A DNA stretch of 5,937 nucleotides from an uncultured Oscillospiraceae bacterium (GCA_934635545.1 CAKTZN010000116.1:1-5937); one strand, 5' to 3'. Shown: positions 1-5,566, numbered from the stretch's first letter. Numbers and translations: made by a program. Notes: a model not told the origin generated them from the sequence alone.

Positions 1-1226
1 CCCAGCACCGTGCCGGGCACGGCCATGGCCAGCATGGACACCGCCTCGATAAAGCCCTTGGACTTGAACTTCCGCTTTACCACCAGATAGGAGATGATCA
101 TGCTCAGCAGCGCCGTGATGGGGGCGGAGATCAGGCTCAGCACGAAGGAATCCCGGAAGGCCTGGAAGCCGTGGTAGCGGGTGAACACCAACTGGAACCA
201 CTTGCCCGTCAGCGGGAAGAACTTGAAGCCCCAGGTGGGGAAGAAGGCGCCGATAGGCACGCACAGGTACATGAGGATGACGAAGCTGGCGGCCAGGGCG
301 CACAGGATGGTCAGGGGCACCTTGACGCTCTTGTCCTCGATCAGCATACGGGCGCGGGACGCCTTGCCGGTCAGGGTGGCGGCGGTCTTACGCTCCAGAT
401 AGTACTTCTGCACGACGAACATGGCCAGCGTGATGCACAGCAGCACCACAGCCATGGCCGCAGCGCCGGGCTTATCATAGGAGCCGGTGATCTGCAGATA
501 GATGGTGGTGGCCAGCGTGTCGTAGGAACCGCCGATGATCATGGGGTTGGCGAAGTCGGCGATGGACTCGATGAACGTCACCAGGAAGGCGTTGCCAAGG
601 CCCGGCAGCATCAGCGGCAGCGTCACGCTGGTGAACACCTTCCAGCGGGACGCGCCCATATCCCGGGCGGCCTCCTCCAGCGAGGGGTCGATGTTTTTCA
701 GCAGGCCCTTCAGCATCATATAGCACACGGGGAAGAAGGTCAGCGTCTGGACGATGACGATGCCCCAGAAGCCGTACACGCTGTTGTCATAGATGCCCAG
801 CAGGAAGCGGGTGATGATGCCCGCCTTGCCGAACAGCATGATCATGGAGAGGGACAGCACGAAGGGAGGGGAGACCACCGGCAGCATGGAAACCACCTTG
901 AACAGGCCGCCCACGAATTTGCCCATGCGGACATAGACCTCCACATAGGCGAACAGCAATCCGATCAGCGCGGAGAGGATGCCCACCAGAAAGCCCACCT
1001 TCAGCGTGTTGGTGATGGCTCTGGTAAAGGTCGGCATGGCGAAAATGCGCTGGAAGATGGACACGCCGAAGGTGCCGTCTCCCACAAAACTATCCACCAG
1101 CAGGATGGCCAGCGGGTAGAGGATAAACAAAGTCAGAAATGCGATCAGCACGACGATAGTGGTCACCATGATGGGATCGGCCATCAGCTTTTTTCGGTCC
1201 AGCGCCGCGCTCTGGGTTCTTGCCAT
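1..1226 (-). CDS. ABC transporter permease, fused two-domain Fe(III)/FbpB-type (partial, C-terminus off the left edge)
   Basis: This is the inner-membrane channel of a binding-protein-dependent importer. I translated 408 codons from the ATG at 1224-1226 with no stop before the window edge. A hydrophobic segment sits near residues 20-45, and several more follow between 75 and 275. The EAA loop that docks the ATPase is at about 184-209, beginning EEAARDMGASRW and ending in TLPLMLPG. A second half begins near residue 300 with new membrane segments at about 302-330 and 360-384, so two permease domains are fused in one chain, as in FbpB/AfuB-class permeases of about 550 residues. About a quarter is therefore missing. 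The start is chosen for AAAGGAG six bases upstream; an in-frame ATG six codons earlier (1242-1244) lacks a good ribosome site. The gene follows the binding-protein gene after 130 bp. The ATPase gene is expected further left. The substrate is not readable from the permease. Confidence 0.93.
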   Translation of the reverse strand, partial: MARTQSAALDRKKLMADPIMVTTIVVLIAFLTLFILYPLAILLVDSFVGDGTFGVSIFQRIFAMPTFTRAITNTLKVGFLVGILSALIGLLFAYVEVYVRMGKFVGGLFKVVSMLPVVSPPFVLSLSMIMLFGKAGIITRFLLGIYDNSVYGFWGIVIVQTLTFFPVCYMMLKGLLKNIDPSLEEAARDMGASRWKVFTSVTLPLMLPGLGNAFLVTFIESIADFANPMIIGGSYDTLATTIYLQITGSYDKPGAAAMAVVLLCITLAMFVVQKYYLERKTAATLTGKASRARMLIEDKSVKVPLTILCALAASFVILMYLCVPIGAFFPTWGFKFFPLTGKWFQLVFTRYHGFQAFRDSFVLSLISAPITALLSMIISYLVVKRKFKSKGFIEAVSMLAMAVPGTVL

Positions 1227-1233
1227 AGACAGC

Positions 1234-1254
1234 TCCTTTCTCATCCCGAAAGGA
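1234..1254 (-). promoter_or_regulatory. Hairpin covering the ribosome binding site of the permease gene
   Basis: Read on the minus strand, TCCTTTC (1254-1248) and GAAAGGA (1240-1234) form a perfect 7-bp stem with a 7-nt loop. The 3' arm contains the AAGGA core of the permease Shine-Dalgarno sequence, and the loop contains the rejected upstream ATG. The pairing is seen directly. That it lowers permease translation is inferred; the stem is short and contains five A-U pairs, so it may only tune initiation. Confidence 0.5.
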
Positions 1255-1270
1255 ATGGTAAGTTCAGATT

Positions 1271-1311
1271 CAAAAGAGTAGAAAAGGGGCGGCGGCATAA
1301 GCCGCCGCCCC
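1271..1311 (-). terminator. Intrinsic terminator between binding protein and permease genes
   Basis: On the minus strand an 11-bp perfect GC stem (GGGGCGGCGGC, 1311-1301, with GCCGCCGCCCC, 1296-1286) closes a 4-nt loop and is followed directly by TTTTCTACTCTTTT (1285-1272). It begins 45 bp after the binding-protein stop codon. Placed inside an operon, it would let the binding protein be made in excess over the permease, with readthrough supplying the rest. The interrupted T-tract suggests incomplete termination. On the plus strand no T-tract follows the stem, so it should act in one direction only. Confidence 0.85.
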
Positions 1312-1356
1312 ATAGAGGTTATTGGGTCATCAAACCGTTATATACTGTCCGTCAGA

Positions 1357-2508
1357 TCACTCGGTCTGGAAACGGCCGGTATCCTCGGTATTGGCGCCGG
1401 AATCGGCCAGAGCCTTCATAACTTCCTCCACATAGGTGGTGGTGTTGGCCTTGGCATCCTCAAAGTCATACTCCATGACGTTGTCGGGATCCAGACCGAA
1501 CTCGGAAGCCTGAGAGGGCTGGGTGGCGTTGTCGAGGACCAGGAACTGGTAAGAACCGTTCTGGGCGCCCAGCTCAACACACTCGGGAGACAGCGCGTAC
1601 TCGATCCACAGCTTGGCAGCGTTGGAGTGGACAGCACCCTTGAAGATGGCGGTAGCGCCAACCTCGAAGGAGGTGCCGCTGGAGGGGATGATCAGGCTCA
1701 CGTTGGTGTAGCCGTTGTCCACGATCTGGGTGATGCCATCATGCAGGAAGCCGATGCCGATCACGCACTCGCCGGTACCAACATTCTTGCTGGGGCCGGA
1801 GCCGGACTTGGTATAGACCTCGATGTTCTTGTCCAGGTCAACCAGGTACTGGATACCCTCGTCATGACCGTACTTCTGGATCATGGTGTTGACGACCAGC
1901 TTTGCAGTACCGGCGGTGTTGTAGTTGGACAGCCAGACCAGACCCTGATACTCGGACTTCAGCAGGTCGGCCCAGTCCTGAGGAGCTTCCAGGCCCAGGC
2001 GGGTCAGCTCATCGGTGTTGACCATGAAGCCCAGGATGCCCTTGTAGATGCCGTACCAGTTGCCGTCGGCATCCTTGTACATGTCGCTGATCAGGTGGGA
2101 AGCGTTGGTGGCCGCATAGGGCTCCAGCAGACCTTCAGCCGCGCAGACATTGTACGGATCGGTGGTGCCGCCGAACCAGACGTCGGCAGAGGGATTGCCG
2201 TTCTCTTCTTCGATCTTGGCCTGCACCTCACCGGTGGACAGACGCTGATAGGTGGTCTTGATGCCGAACAGATCCTCGAAGTGCTGGCAGGCAGCGGCCA
2301 GATACTCTTCCTCGCAGGAGCCGTAAACGACCAGCTCACCCTCGGCCTGAGCATCAGCGATCAACTGATCCATGCCGGCAAAATACTCGGGATACTTGGC
2401 AGCATCGCCGTCGCCCGACTGATCATCAGTCGGGGTCTTGTCGCCGCCACAGGCAACAAGACTAAAAGCCATCACCAGGGCAAGCAGAAGCGCAAGAAAC
2501 TTCTTCAT
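1357..2508 (-). CDS. ABC transporter substrate-binding lipoprotein, COG1840 (AfuA/FbpA-like) family
   Basis: This is the extracellular receptor that captures the substrate and delivers it to the permease encoded downstream. It has 383 residues, usual for the family. The signal peptide starts MKKFLALLLALVMAFSL and ends in the lipobox LVAC (17-20), so Cys20 should carry the lipid anchor. A low-complexity Asp/Gly/Thr linker (21-37) follows. The family core starts at GELVVYGS (57-64) and includes STGEVQAKI (91-99), ADVWFGGTTDPY (108-119) and a hinge region near GILGFMVNTDEL (157-168). In the C-terminal lobe GIGFLHDGI (251-259) lies where ferric-binding FbpA proteins carry adjacent iron-binding tyrosines, by my recall of the family; no YY pair is present anywhere. 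COG1840 also includes binders of sugar phosphates and 2-aminoethylphosphonate, so the usual label of iron transporter is doubtful. The ATG at 2506-2508 is preceded by GGAGG ten bases upstream. Transcription starts at the consensus promoter near 2572-2600 and mostly ends at the terminator after the gene. Confidence 0.93.
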   Translation of the reverse strand: MKKFLALLLALVMAFSLVACGGDKTPTDDQSGDGDAAKYPEYFAGMDQLIADAQAEGELVVYGSCEEEYLAAACQHFEDLFGIKTTYQRLSTGEVQAKIEEENGNPSADVWFGGTTDPYNVCAAEGLLEPYAATNASHLISDMYKDADGNWYGIYKGILGFMVNTDELTRLGLEAPQDWADLLKSEYQGLVWLSNYNTAGTAKLVVNTMIQKYGHDEGIQYLVDLDKNIEVYTKSGSGPSKNVGTGECVIGIGFLHDGITQIVDNGYTNVSLIIPSSGTSFEVGATAIFKGAVHSNAAKLWIEYALSPECVELGAQNGSYQFLVLDNATQPSQASEFGLDPDNVMEYDFEDAKANTTTYVEEVMKALADSGANTEDTGRFQTE

Positions 2509-2571
2509 AACAAATGATCCTCCATGTAAAATTTTCCGTTCCGGCGTGAACCACCGGATGGAACAGCAATT

Positions 2572-2600
2572 ATTATAGACACGTCCTATTTGTTTGTCAA
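2572..2600 (-). promoter_or_regulatory. Consensus sigma-A promoter of the binding-protein operon
   Basis: On the minus strand TTGACA (2600-2595) and TATAAT (2577-2572) are separated by exactly 17 bp, a full match to the housekeeping consensus. The predicted start is near 2565, giving an untranslated leader of roughly 57 nt. The first bases of that leader contain GTTCC (2564-2560) that can pair with GGAAC (2542-2538), a possible weak 5' hairpin. Such a strong promoter is likely to be restrained by a regulator in at least some conditions. Confidence 0.9.
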
Positions 2601-2618
2601 CAATTCACATAGTAAAAG

Positions 2619-2632
2619 TGAAAACGTTTTCA
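2619..2632. promoter_or_regulatory. cre-like palindrome (CcpA or other LacI-family operator)
   Basis: TGAAAACGTTTTCA is a perfect 14-bp palindrome with the central CG typical of LacI/GalR-family operators, and it matches the Gram-positive catabolite-responsive element pattern. It is centred about 60 bp upstream of the predicted start of the minus-strand operon, just beyond its -35 box, a position where CcpA often activates. It is about 117 bp upstream of the predicted plus-strand start. Which promoter it controls, and whether CcpA or a local sugar regulator binds, is inferred. Confidence 0.65.
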
Positions 2633-2707
2633 GCAATTTTTACATATCTGACAAAAACGAAGCGTCAAATGTGGCAGAATGACCAGTGCGCAATGGAAAA
2701 ATTGGTG

Positions 2708-2735
2708 TTGCAATCCCGCATAAGCGTGGTAAAAT
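2708..2735 (+). promoter_or_regulatory. Extended -10 promoter of the mgtC-like/isomerase/kinase transcript
   Basis: TTGCAA (2708-2713) and TAAAAT (2730-2735) are 16 bp apart, and TGG directly before the -10 box gives an extended -10 element. The predicted start near 2742 leaves a short leader before the AGGAGG at 2761. No other candidate of similar quality was found on this strand in the divergent gap. The rest of the gap (2636-2707) shows nothing I recognise. Confidence 0.6.
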
Positions 2736-2760
2736 ATCATATTAACTCATATAAAAAGTT

Positions 2761-2766
2761 AGGAGG
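2761..2766 (+). promoter_or_regulatory. Ribosome binding site that sets the start of the MgtC-like protein
   Basis: AGGAGG lies 7 bases before the ATG at 2774 but only 1 base before an in-frame ATG at 2768. Normal spacing therefore selects 2774. The frame also stays open back to a TTG at 2594, but that extension would run across the predicted promoter and lacks a ribosome site. Confidence 0.8.
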
Positions 2767-2773
2767 AATGGCT

Positions 2774-3481
2774 ATGCTGACAGGACTGAGCAGCTATCTG
2801 CCGGAGAGCACCCTGACACTGTACGATAATCTGGAGTTTCTGATCCGTCTGCTGCTGTCGGCGGGCCTGGGCGCCCTGGTGGGCCTGGAGCGCAGCAAGC
2901 GGCAGAAGGAGGCGGGCGTCCGCACCCACTGCATCATCGCCTGCACCTCCGCCCTGTTTATGATACTGTCCAAGTACGCTTTTATCGACGTGACCTCCAT
3001 CGACGGTCTGCGGGGCGCGGATCCGGCCCGCATCGCCGCCCAGGTGGTCAGCGGCATTTCCTTTCTGGGCGCCGGCGTCATCTTCAAAAACGGCAACTCC
3101 ATCCGCGGCCTGACCACGGCGGCAGGCATGTGGGGCACTGCCGCCATCGGTATGGCGGTGGGCGCGGGCATGTACTGGCTGGGCCTCATCGAGGCGGCCA
3201 TTCTGGTGGCCATCCAGATCATCCTGCACCGCTTCCCGGTGGGGGCCGACGCCTTGACCACCCAGGAGATCCTGGTGGAGATGGAGGATACGCTGGAGCT
3301 GCAGGCGCAGTTCGATGCCCTGCTGCAAGCCCACCACGGGCAGGTGATGGAGAGCAGCCTCAGCCGGGACGAGGGATATCTCCGCATGGAGATCACCGCC
3401 AAGCTGGAGCCGCCCATCACCCATGACGAGGCGCTGGCCTTCATGAAGGACAACAGCGGCGTCCGGAAGGTATCGGTATAA
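2774..3481 (+). CDS. MgtC/SapB family membrane protein
   Basis: The protein is 235 residues long, close to the length of full MgtC proteins that carry a C-terminal soluble domain. Five hydrophobic segments are visible at about 22-38, 53-68, 88-105, 113-131 and 134-152. The family signatures are clear: GLGALVGLERSKRQKEAGVRTH (31-52, an arginine-rich turn after the first helix), DPARIAAQVVSGISFLGAG (83-101) and the glycine-rich IRGLTTAAGMW (110-120). Residues 160-235 form a soluble tail that resembles the ACT-like domain of the family. MgtC proteins are linked to survival in low magnesium and inside macrophages, and the Salmonella protein affects the F-ATPase; the role of homologues in gut commensals is unknown, and the family name should not be taken as proof of magnesium transport. 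It is the first gene of the transcript, 42 bp before the isomerase. No magnesium-sensing leader is visible, since the leader is only about 30 nt. Confidence 0.92.
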   Translation: MLTGLSSYLPESTLTLYDNLEFLIRLLLSAGLGALVGLERSKRQKEAGVRTHCIIACTSALFMILSKYAFIDVTSIDGLRGADPARIAAQVVSGISFLGAGVIFKNGNSIRGLTTAAGMWGTAAIGMAVGAGMYWLGLIEAAILVAIQIILHRFPVGADALTTQEILVEMEDTLELQAQFDALLQAHHGQVMESSLSRDEGYLRMEITAKLEPPITHDEALAFMKDNSGVRKVSV

Positions 3482-3523
3482 GTTTCACAAGAAGATACTA
3501 TATAATACGGGGAGGAGACACAG

Positions 3524-4213
3524 ATGAAACGTTCGGAGATCAATCGCGCCCTGCGGGAGATGGAGGCCATGGTGAAGGAATACCGGTTCTCTCTGCCGCC
3601 CTTCTGCCATTTTACGCCGGAGGAATGGGCCAGCAAGGGTCACGAGTATGACGAGATCCGCCACAATATGCTGGGCTGGGACATCACCGACTACGGCCTG
3701 GGGGATTTTGAGAAGGTGGGCTTCTCCCTCATCACCCTGCGCAACGGCAATCTTGCTATGGCGGACAGATATCCCAAGACCTACGCGGAAAAGCTGCTGT
3801 TCCTCAAGGAGGGACAGTATTCCCCCAACCACTTCCACTGGCACAAGATGGAGGACATCATCAACCGGGGCGGCGGCACGCTGCTGATCCGGGTGTATAA
3901 CTCCCTGCCCGACGAGGAGATCGACCGGGAGCGCGATGTGACCGTCCACATGGACGGCGTCACCCGCACCGTCCCCGCCGGGACCCAGCTCCGGCTGGAG
4001 CCGGGCATGAGCATCTCCATCCAGCCCTATCTCTATCACGATTTCGAGGTGGCGCCGGGCACCGGCAATGTGCTCATCGGCGAGGTCAGCCAATGCAACG
4101 ACGACAACACCGACAACCGGTTCAATCCCCCTGTGGGCCGCTTCCCGGCCATCGAGGAGGACGAGCCGCCCTACCGTCTGCTGTGCAATGAGTATCCGGA
4201 GGCGGCGGAATGA
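3524..4213 (+). CDS. D-lyxose/D-mannose ketol-isomerase (cupin fold, EC 5.3.1.15 family)
   Basis: This cytoplasmic metal-dependent enzyme should interconvert D-lyxose with D-xylulose, and D-mannose with D-fructose, since characterised D-lyxose isomerases act on both pairs. At 229 residues it matches the long form known from E. coli O157, rather than the shorter YdaE form of Bacillus subtilis. The cupin metal site is visible as HFHWHKME (103-110), giving His103, His105 and Glu110, with His172 in PYLYHDFEV as the likely fourth ligand. Lys95 in FLKEGQYSPNHFHW is a further conserved-looking residue near the site. The N-terminal helical part (1-60) includes CHFTPEEW. The ATG follows GGGGAGGAG by seven bases. 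Its stop overlaps the start of the kinase gene by ATGA, so the two are probably translated together. A TATAAT at 3501-3506 has no matching -35 box. The preferred substrate cannot be decided from sequence; the fructokinase next to it favours mannose to fructose. Confidence 0.9.
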   Translation: MKRSEINRALREMEAMVKEYRFSLPPFCHFTPEEWASKGHEYDEIRHNMLGWDITDYGLGDFEKVGFSLITLRNGNLAMADRYPKTYAEKLLFLKEGQYSPNHFHWHKMEDIINRGGGTLLIRVYNSLPDEEIDRERDVTVHMDGVTRTVPAGTQLRLEPGMSISIQPYLYHDFEVAPGTGNVLIGEVSQCNDDNTDNRFNPPVGRFPAIEEDEPPYRLLCNEYPEAAE

Positions 4214-5172
4214 GCGCCCGGTATGACATCGCGGCCCTGGGCGAGCTGCTGATCGACTTTACCGACAGCGGCGTGTCCGATAGCGGCATGCGGCTTTTCG
4301 AGCGCAATCCCGGCGGCGCGCCCGCCAATATGCTGACGGCGGCCGCACGCTATGGCCGCAGGACCGCCTTCCTGGGGAAGGTGGGCAACGACATGCACGG
4401 TCTCTTTCTGCGGCAGACGCTGCTGGACGCGGGCATTGACGTGTCGGGGCTGGTGATGGCGGAGGATGTGTTCACCACGCTGGCCTTTGTGGCGCTGAAC
4501 GACAGGGGAGAGCGGAGCTTTTCCTTCGCCCGGAAGCCCGGCGCGGACACCTGTCTGCGGTCGGAGGAGCTGAACGCCGCCGTGCTGGACGACTGCCGGG
4601 TGCTGCATGTGGGCTCCCTGTCCCTGACGGACGAACCGGCCCGCAGCGCCACGTTTGCCGCGGTAGAGCGGGCGAAGGCCGCCGGAGCGGTGATCTCCTA
4701 TGACCCCAACTACCGCGCCGCCCTGTGGCCGGACGCGGAGACCGCCGCAAGGCACATGCGCAGCATGGTGCCTTACGCCGATGTGATGAAGCTGTCGGAC
4801 GAGGAGACGGCCCTGCTGACCGACGAGGCCGACCCCGCCGCGGCGGCAGCGGTGCTGCTGGCCCAGGGTGTGAAGTGCGCGGCGGTGACGCTGGGCGCCG
4901 AGGGCGCGCTGGTGGCCACGGCGTCGGGCATGCGCACCGTGCTGGGCTTTGCCGTGAACGCGGTGGACACCACTGGCGCGGGGGATGCCTTCTGGGGCAG
5001 CTTCCTGCACCGGATGCTGGCGCTGGGCAAGGCCCCGGAGGTACTGACCGTCGATGACGCAGCGGACTGCGCCCGGTGGGGCAACGCCACGGCGGCGGTA
5101 TGCGTCACCCGGCGGGGCGCCATCCCGGCTATGCCGTCCCTGGCGGAGGCGGAAGCCCTGCTGGCGGAGTGA
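4210..5172 (+). CDS. PfkB-family carbohydrate kinase, probable fructokinase
   Basis: This 320-residue ribokinase-fold enzyme most likely phosphorylates D-fructose at O6 with ATP. The order of motifs fits fructokinases: GELLIDF (11-17), NPGGAPAN (33-40, sugar-binding and PfkB signature 1 region), GKVGNDMHG (56-64), ALNDRGERSFSFARKPGAD (95-113), SYDPNYR (163-169) and the ATP/anion-hole signature DTTGAGDAFW (253-262), where Asp259 is the expected catalytic base. Nothing essential is missing, and the length is normal. The start codon overlaps the isomerase stop as ATGA, with GGAGGCGG just upstream inside the isomerase gene as ribosome site. The pairing suggests a two-step route: isomerase makes the ketose and this enzyme makes fructose 6-phosphate. 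Xylulose is less likely as substrate because xylulokinases usually belong to the FGGY family. Other PfkB substrates, such as 2-keto-3-deoxygluconate or ribose, are less likely from the motifs but cannot be excluded. Confidence 0.9.
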   Translation: MSARYDIAALGELLIDFTDSGVSDSGMRLFERNPGGAPANMLTAAARYGRRTAFLGKVGNDMHGLFLRQTLLDAGIDVSGLVMAEDVFTTLAFVALNDRGERSFSFARKPGADTCLRSEELNAAVLDDCRVLHVGSLSLTDEPARSATFAAVERAKAAGAVISYDPNYRAALWPDAETAARHMRSMVPYADVMKLSDEETALLTDEADPAAAAAVLLAQGVKCAAVTLGAEGALVATASGMRTVLGFAVNAVDTTGAGDAFWGSFLHRMLALGKAPEVLTVDDAADCARWGNATAAVCVTRRGAIPAMPSLAEAEALLAE

Positions 5173-5206
5173 GGCCCATTGGGCAAATCATCTAAGCGAC
5201 GGAGGA

Positions 5207-5251
5207 CTCTTTTGGCGGAAAAACCAAAATTTTTCCTGCGGCGCAAAAGAG
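5207..5251. repeat. Nested inverted repeat between the kinase gene and the glycine-operon promoter
   Basis: CTCTTTTG (5207-5214) pairs with CAAAAGAG (5244-5251), and inside it GGAAAAA (5217-5223) pairs with TTTTTCC (5230-5236) around a 6-nt loop. The inner stem has no T-tract after it, so it is not a textbook terminator, although it lies 34 bp after the kinase stop where one is expected. It ends four bases before the -35 box of the next promoter. It may end the sugar transcript or bind a regulator; I cannot tell which. The rest of 5173-5206 shows nothing clear. Confidence 0.5.
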
Positions 5252-5254
5252 CGA

Positions 5255-5283
5255 TTGACACGAAACATACCCTGTGCTAAATT
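5255..5283 (+). promoter_or_regulatory. Promoter of the glycine riboswitch-gcvT transcript
   Basis: TTGACA (5255-5260) is a perfect -35 box, followed after 17 bp by TAAATT (5278-5283), with TGC directly before it as an extended -10 element. The predicted transcript start near 5290 lies about 20-30 bases before the riboswitch, as expected for a leader that must be transcribed whole. Confidence 0.75.
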
Positions 5284-5311
5284 GAAAGCACAACAACTGA
5301 AAAGGGATACA

Positions 5312-5491
5312 TCGGACGATGGAATCGGGAGAGACCGCCGCAGGCGGCGCCGAAGGGGAACGCAGAAGCTCTCAGGCAAAAGGACCGGTTCCGGACGATA
5401 CTCCGAAAAGGCCGGGCGGCGACGCCCGACCACCGAAGGTGCAACTCTTTCCGCTTGCGGGAAGGGGAATCTCTCAGGTAACTCAACGGGG
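5312..5491 (+). promoter_or_regulatory. Tandem glycine riboswitch (gcvT leader)
   Basis: Two glycine aptamers follow each other. In the first, P1 is GGAATCGG (5321-5328) with CCGGTTCC (5385-5392), P2 is GAGAG (5329-5333) with CTCTC (5369-5373), and a hairpin CCGCC/GGCGG (5335-5347) precedes the hallmark GCCGAAGG. CTCTCAGGCAAAAGGACC (5369-5386) is a near-invariant signature of the class. The second aptamer has P1 CTCCG (5401-5405) with CGGGG (5487-5491), a CGGGCG/CGCCCG stem capped by a GCGA tetraloop (5413-5428), ACCACCGAAGGTGC (5429-5442) and CTCTCAGGT (5471-5479). TCGGA (5312-5316) and TCCGA (5402-5406) could form the leader-linker P0 helix near the known kink-turn. It lies directly upstream of gcvT, its classic target, and ends at a terminator. 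By analogy with the B. subtilis gcvT switch, glycine should turn expression on. The class assignment is firm; the exact pairings are hand-drawn. Confidence 0.95.
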
Positions 5492-5529
5492 GCACGAAGC
5501 TGACAAACGGCAGCTTTGTGCCCTTTTTT
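5490..5529 (+). terminator. Riboswitch-controlled intrinsic terminator upstream of gcvT
   Basis: GGGCACGAAGCTG (5490-5502) pairs with CAGCTTTGTGCCC (5511-5523), a 13-bp stem with one G-U pair and an 8-nt loop, followed at once by six T (5524-5529). The first two bases of the stem are also the last two bases of the second-aptamer P1 as drawn. Glycine-stabilised P1 could therefore compete with the base of the terminator, which fits a switch that reads through when glycine is abundant. Confidence 0.9.
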
Positions 5530-5566
5530 GCTGCTTAAAACGGAACATTTAAGGAGGAAAAACCCA

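Noticed and set aside
171..1421. A long plus-strand open frame of 416 codons opposite the permease gene
   Set aside because: It lies antisense to a clear permease frame. Its product is rich in His, Gln, Gly and Asp in a repetitive way typical of the mirror of GC-rich membrane protein codons. It has no membrane or domain signature and no suitable ribosome site.
1627..2517. Plus-strand open frame of 296 codons opposite the binding-protein gene
   Set aside because: It mirrors the lipoprotein gene in another frame, resembles no family, and its end is fixed by the reverse strand of the signal peptide region.
2594..2773. N-terminal extension of the MgtC-like protein back to a TTG at 2594
   Set aside because: The extension has no hydrophobic or family-like content, runs over the predicted promoter, and lacks a ribosome site, while AGGAGG is correctly spaced for the ATG at 2774.
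3501..3506. TATAAT between the MgtC-like gene and the isomerase as a separate promoter
   Set aside because: No -35 element is found 16-18 bp upstream and no extended -10 is present; AT-rich bases before a ribosome site are common by chance.
2759..3636. Minus-strand frames of 221 and 280 codons opposite the MgtC-like gene
   Set aside because: They are shadows of a well-supported membrane protein gene, with no recognisable motifs and no promoter or ribosome site.
4171..5010. Minus-strand frame of 279 codons opposite the kinase
   Set aside because: It is a mirror of the GC-rich kinase gene; the conserved PfkB motifs lie on the plus strand and the reverse product matches nothing.
5174..5184. 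GCCC-ATT-GGGC hairpin just after the kinase stop as a terminator
   Set aside because: The stem is only 4 bp with a 3-nt loop and no T-tract follows.
5319..5552. Small plus-strand open frame of 77 codons across the riboswitch
   Set aside because: The region folds as a tandem glycine riboswitch and terminator, and the peptide is low in hydrophobic content with no ribosome site; any reading frame here is incidental.
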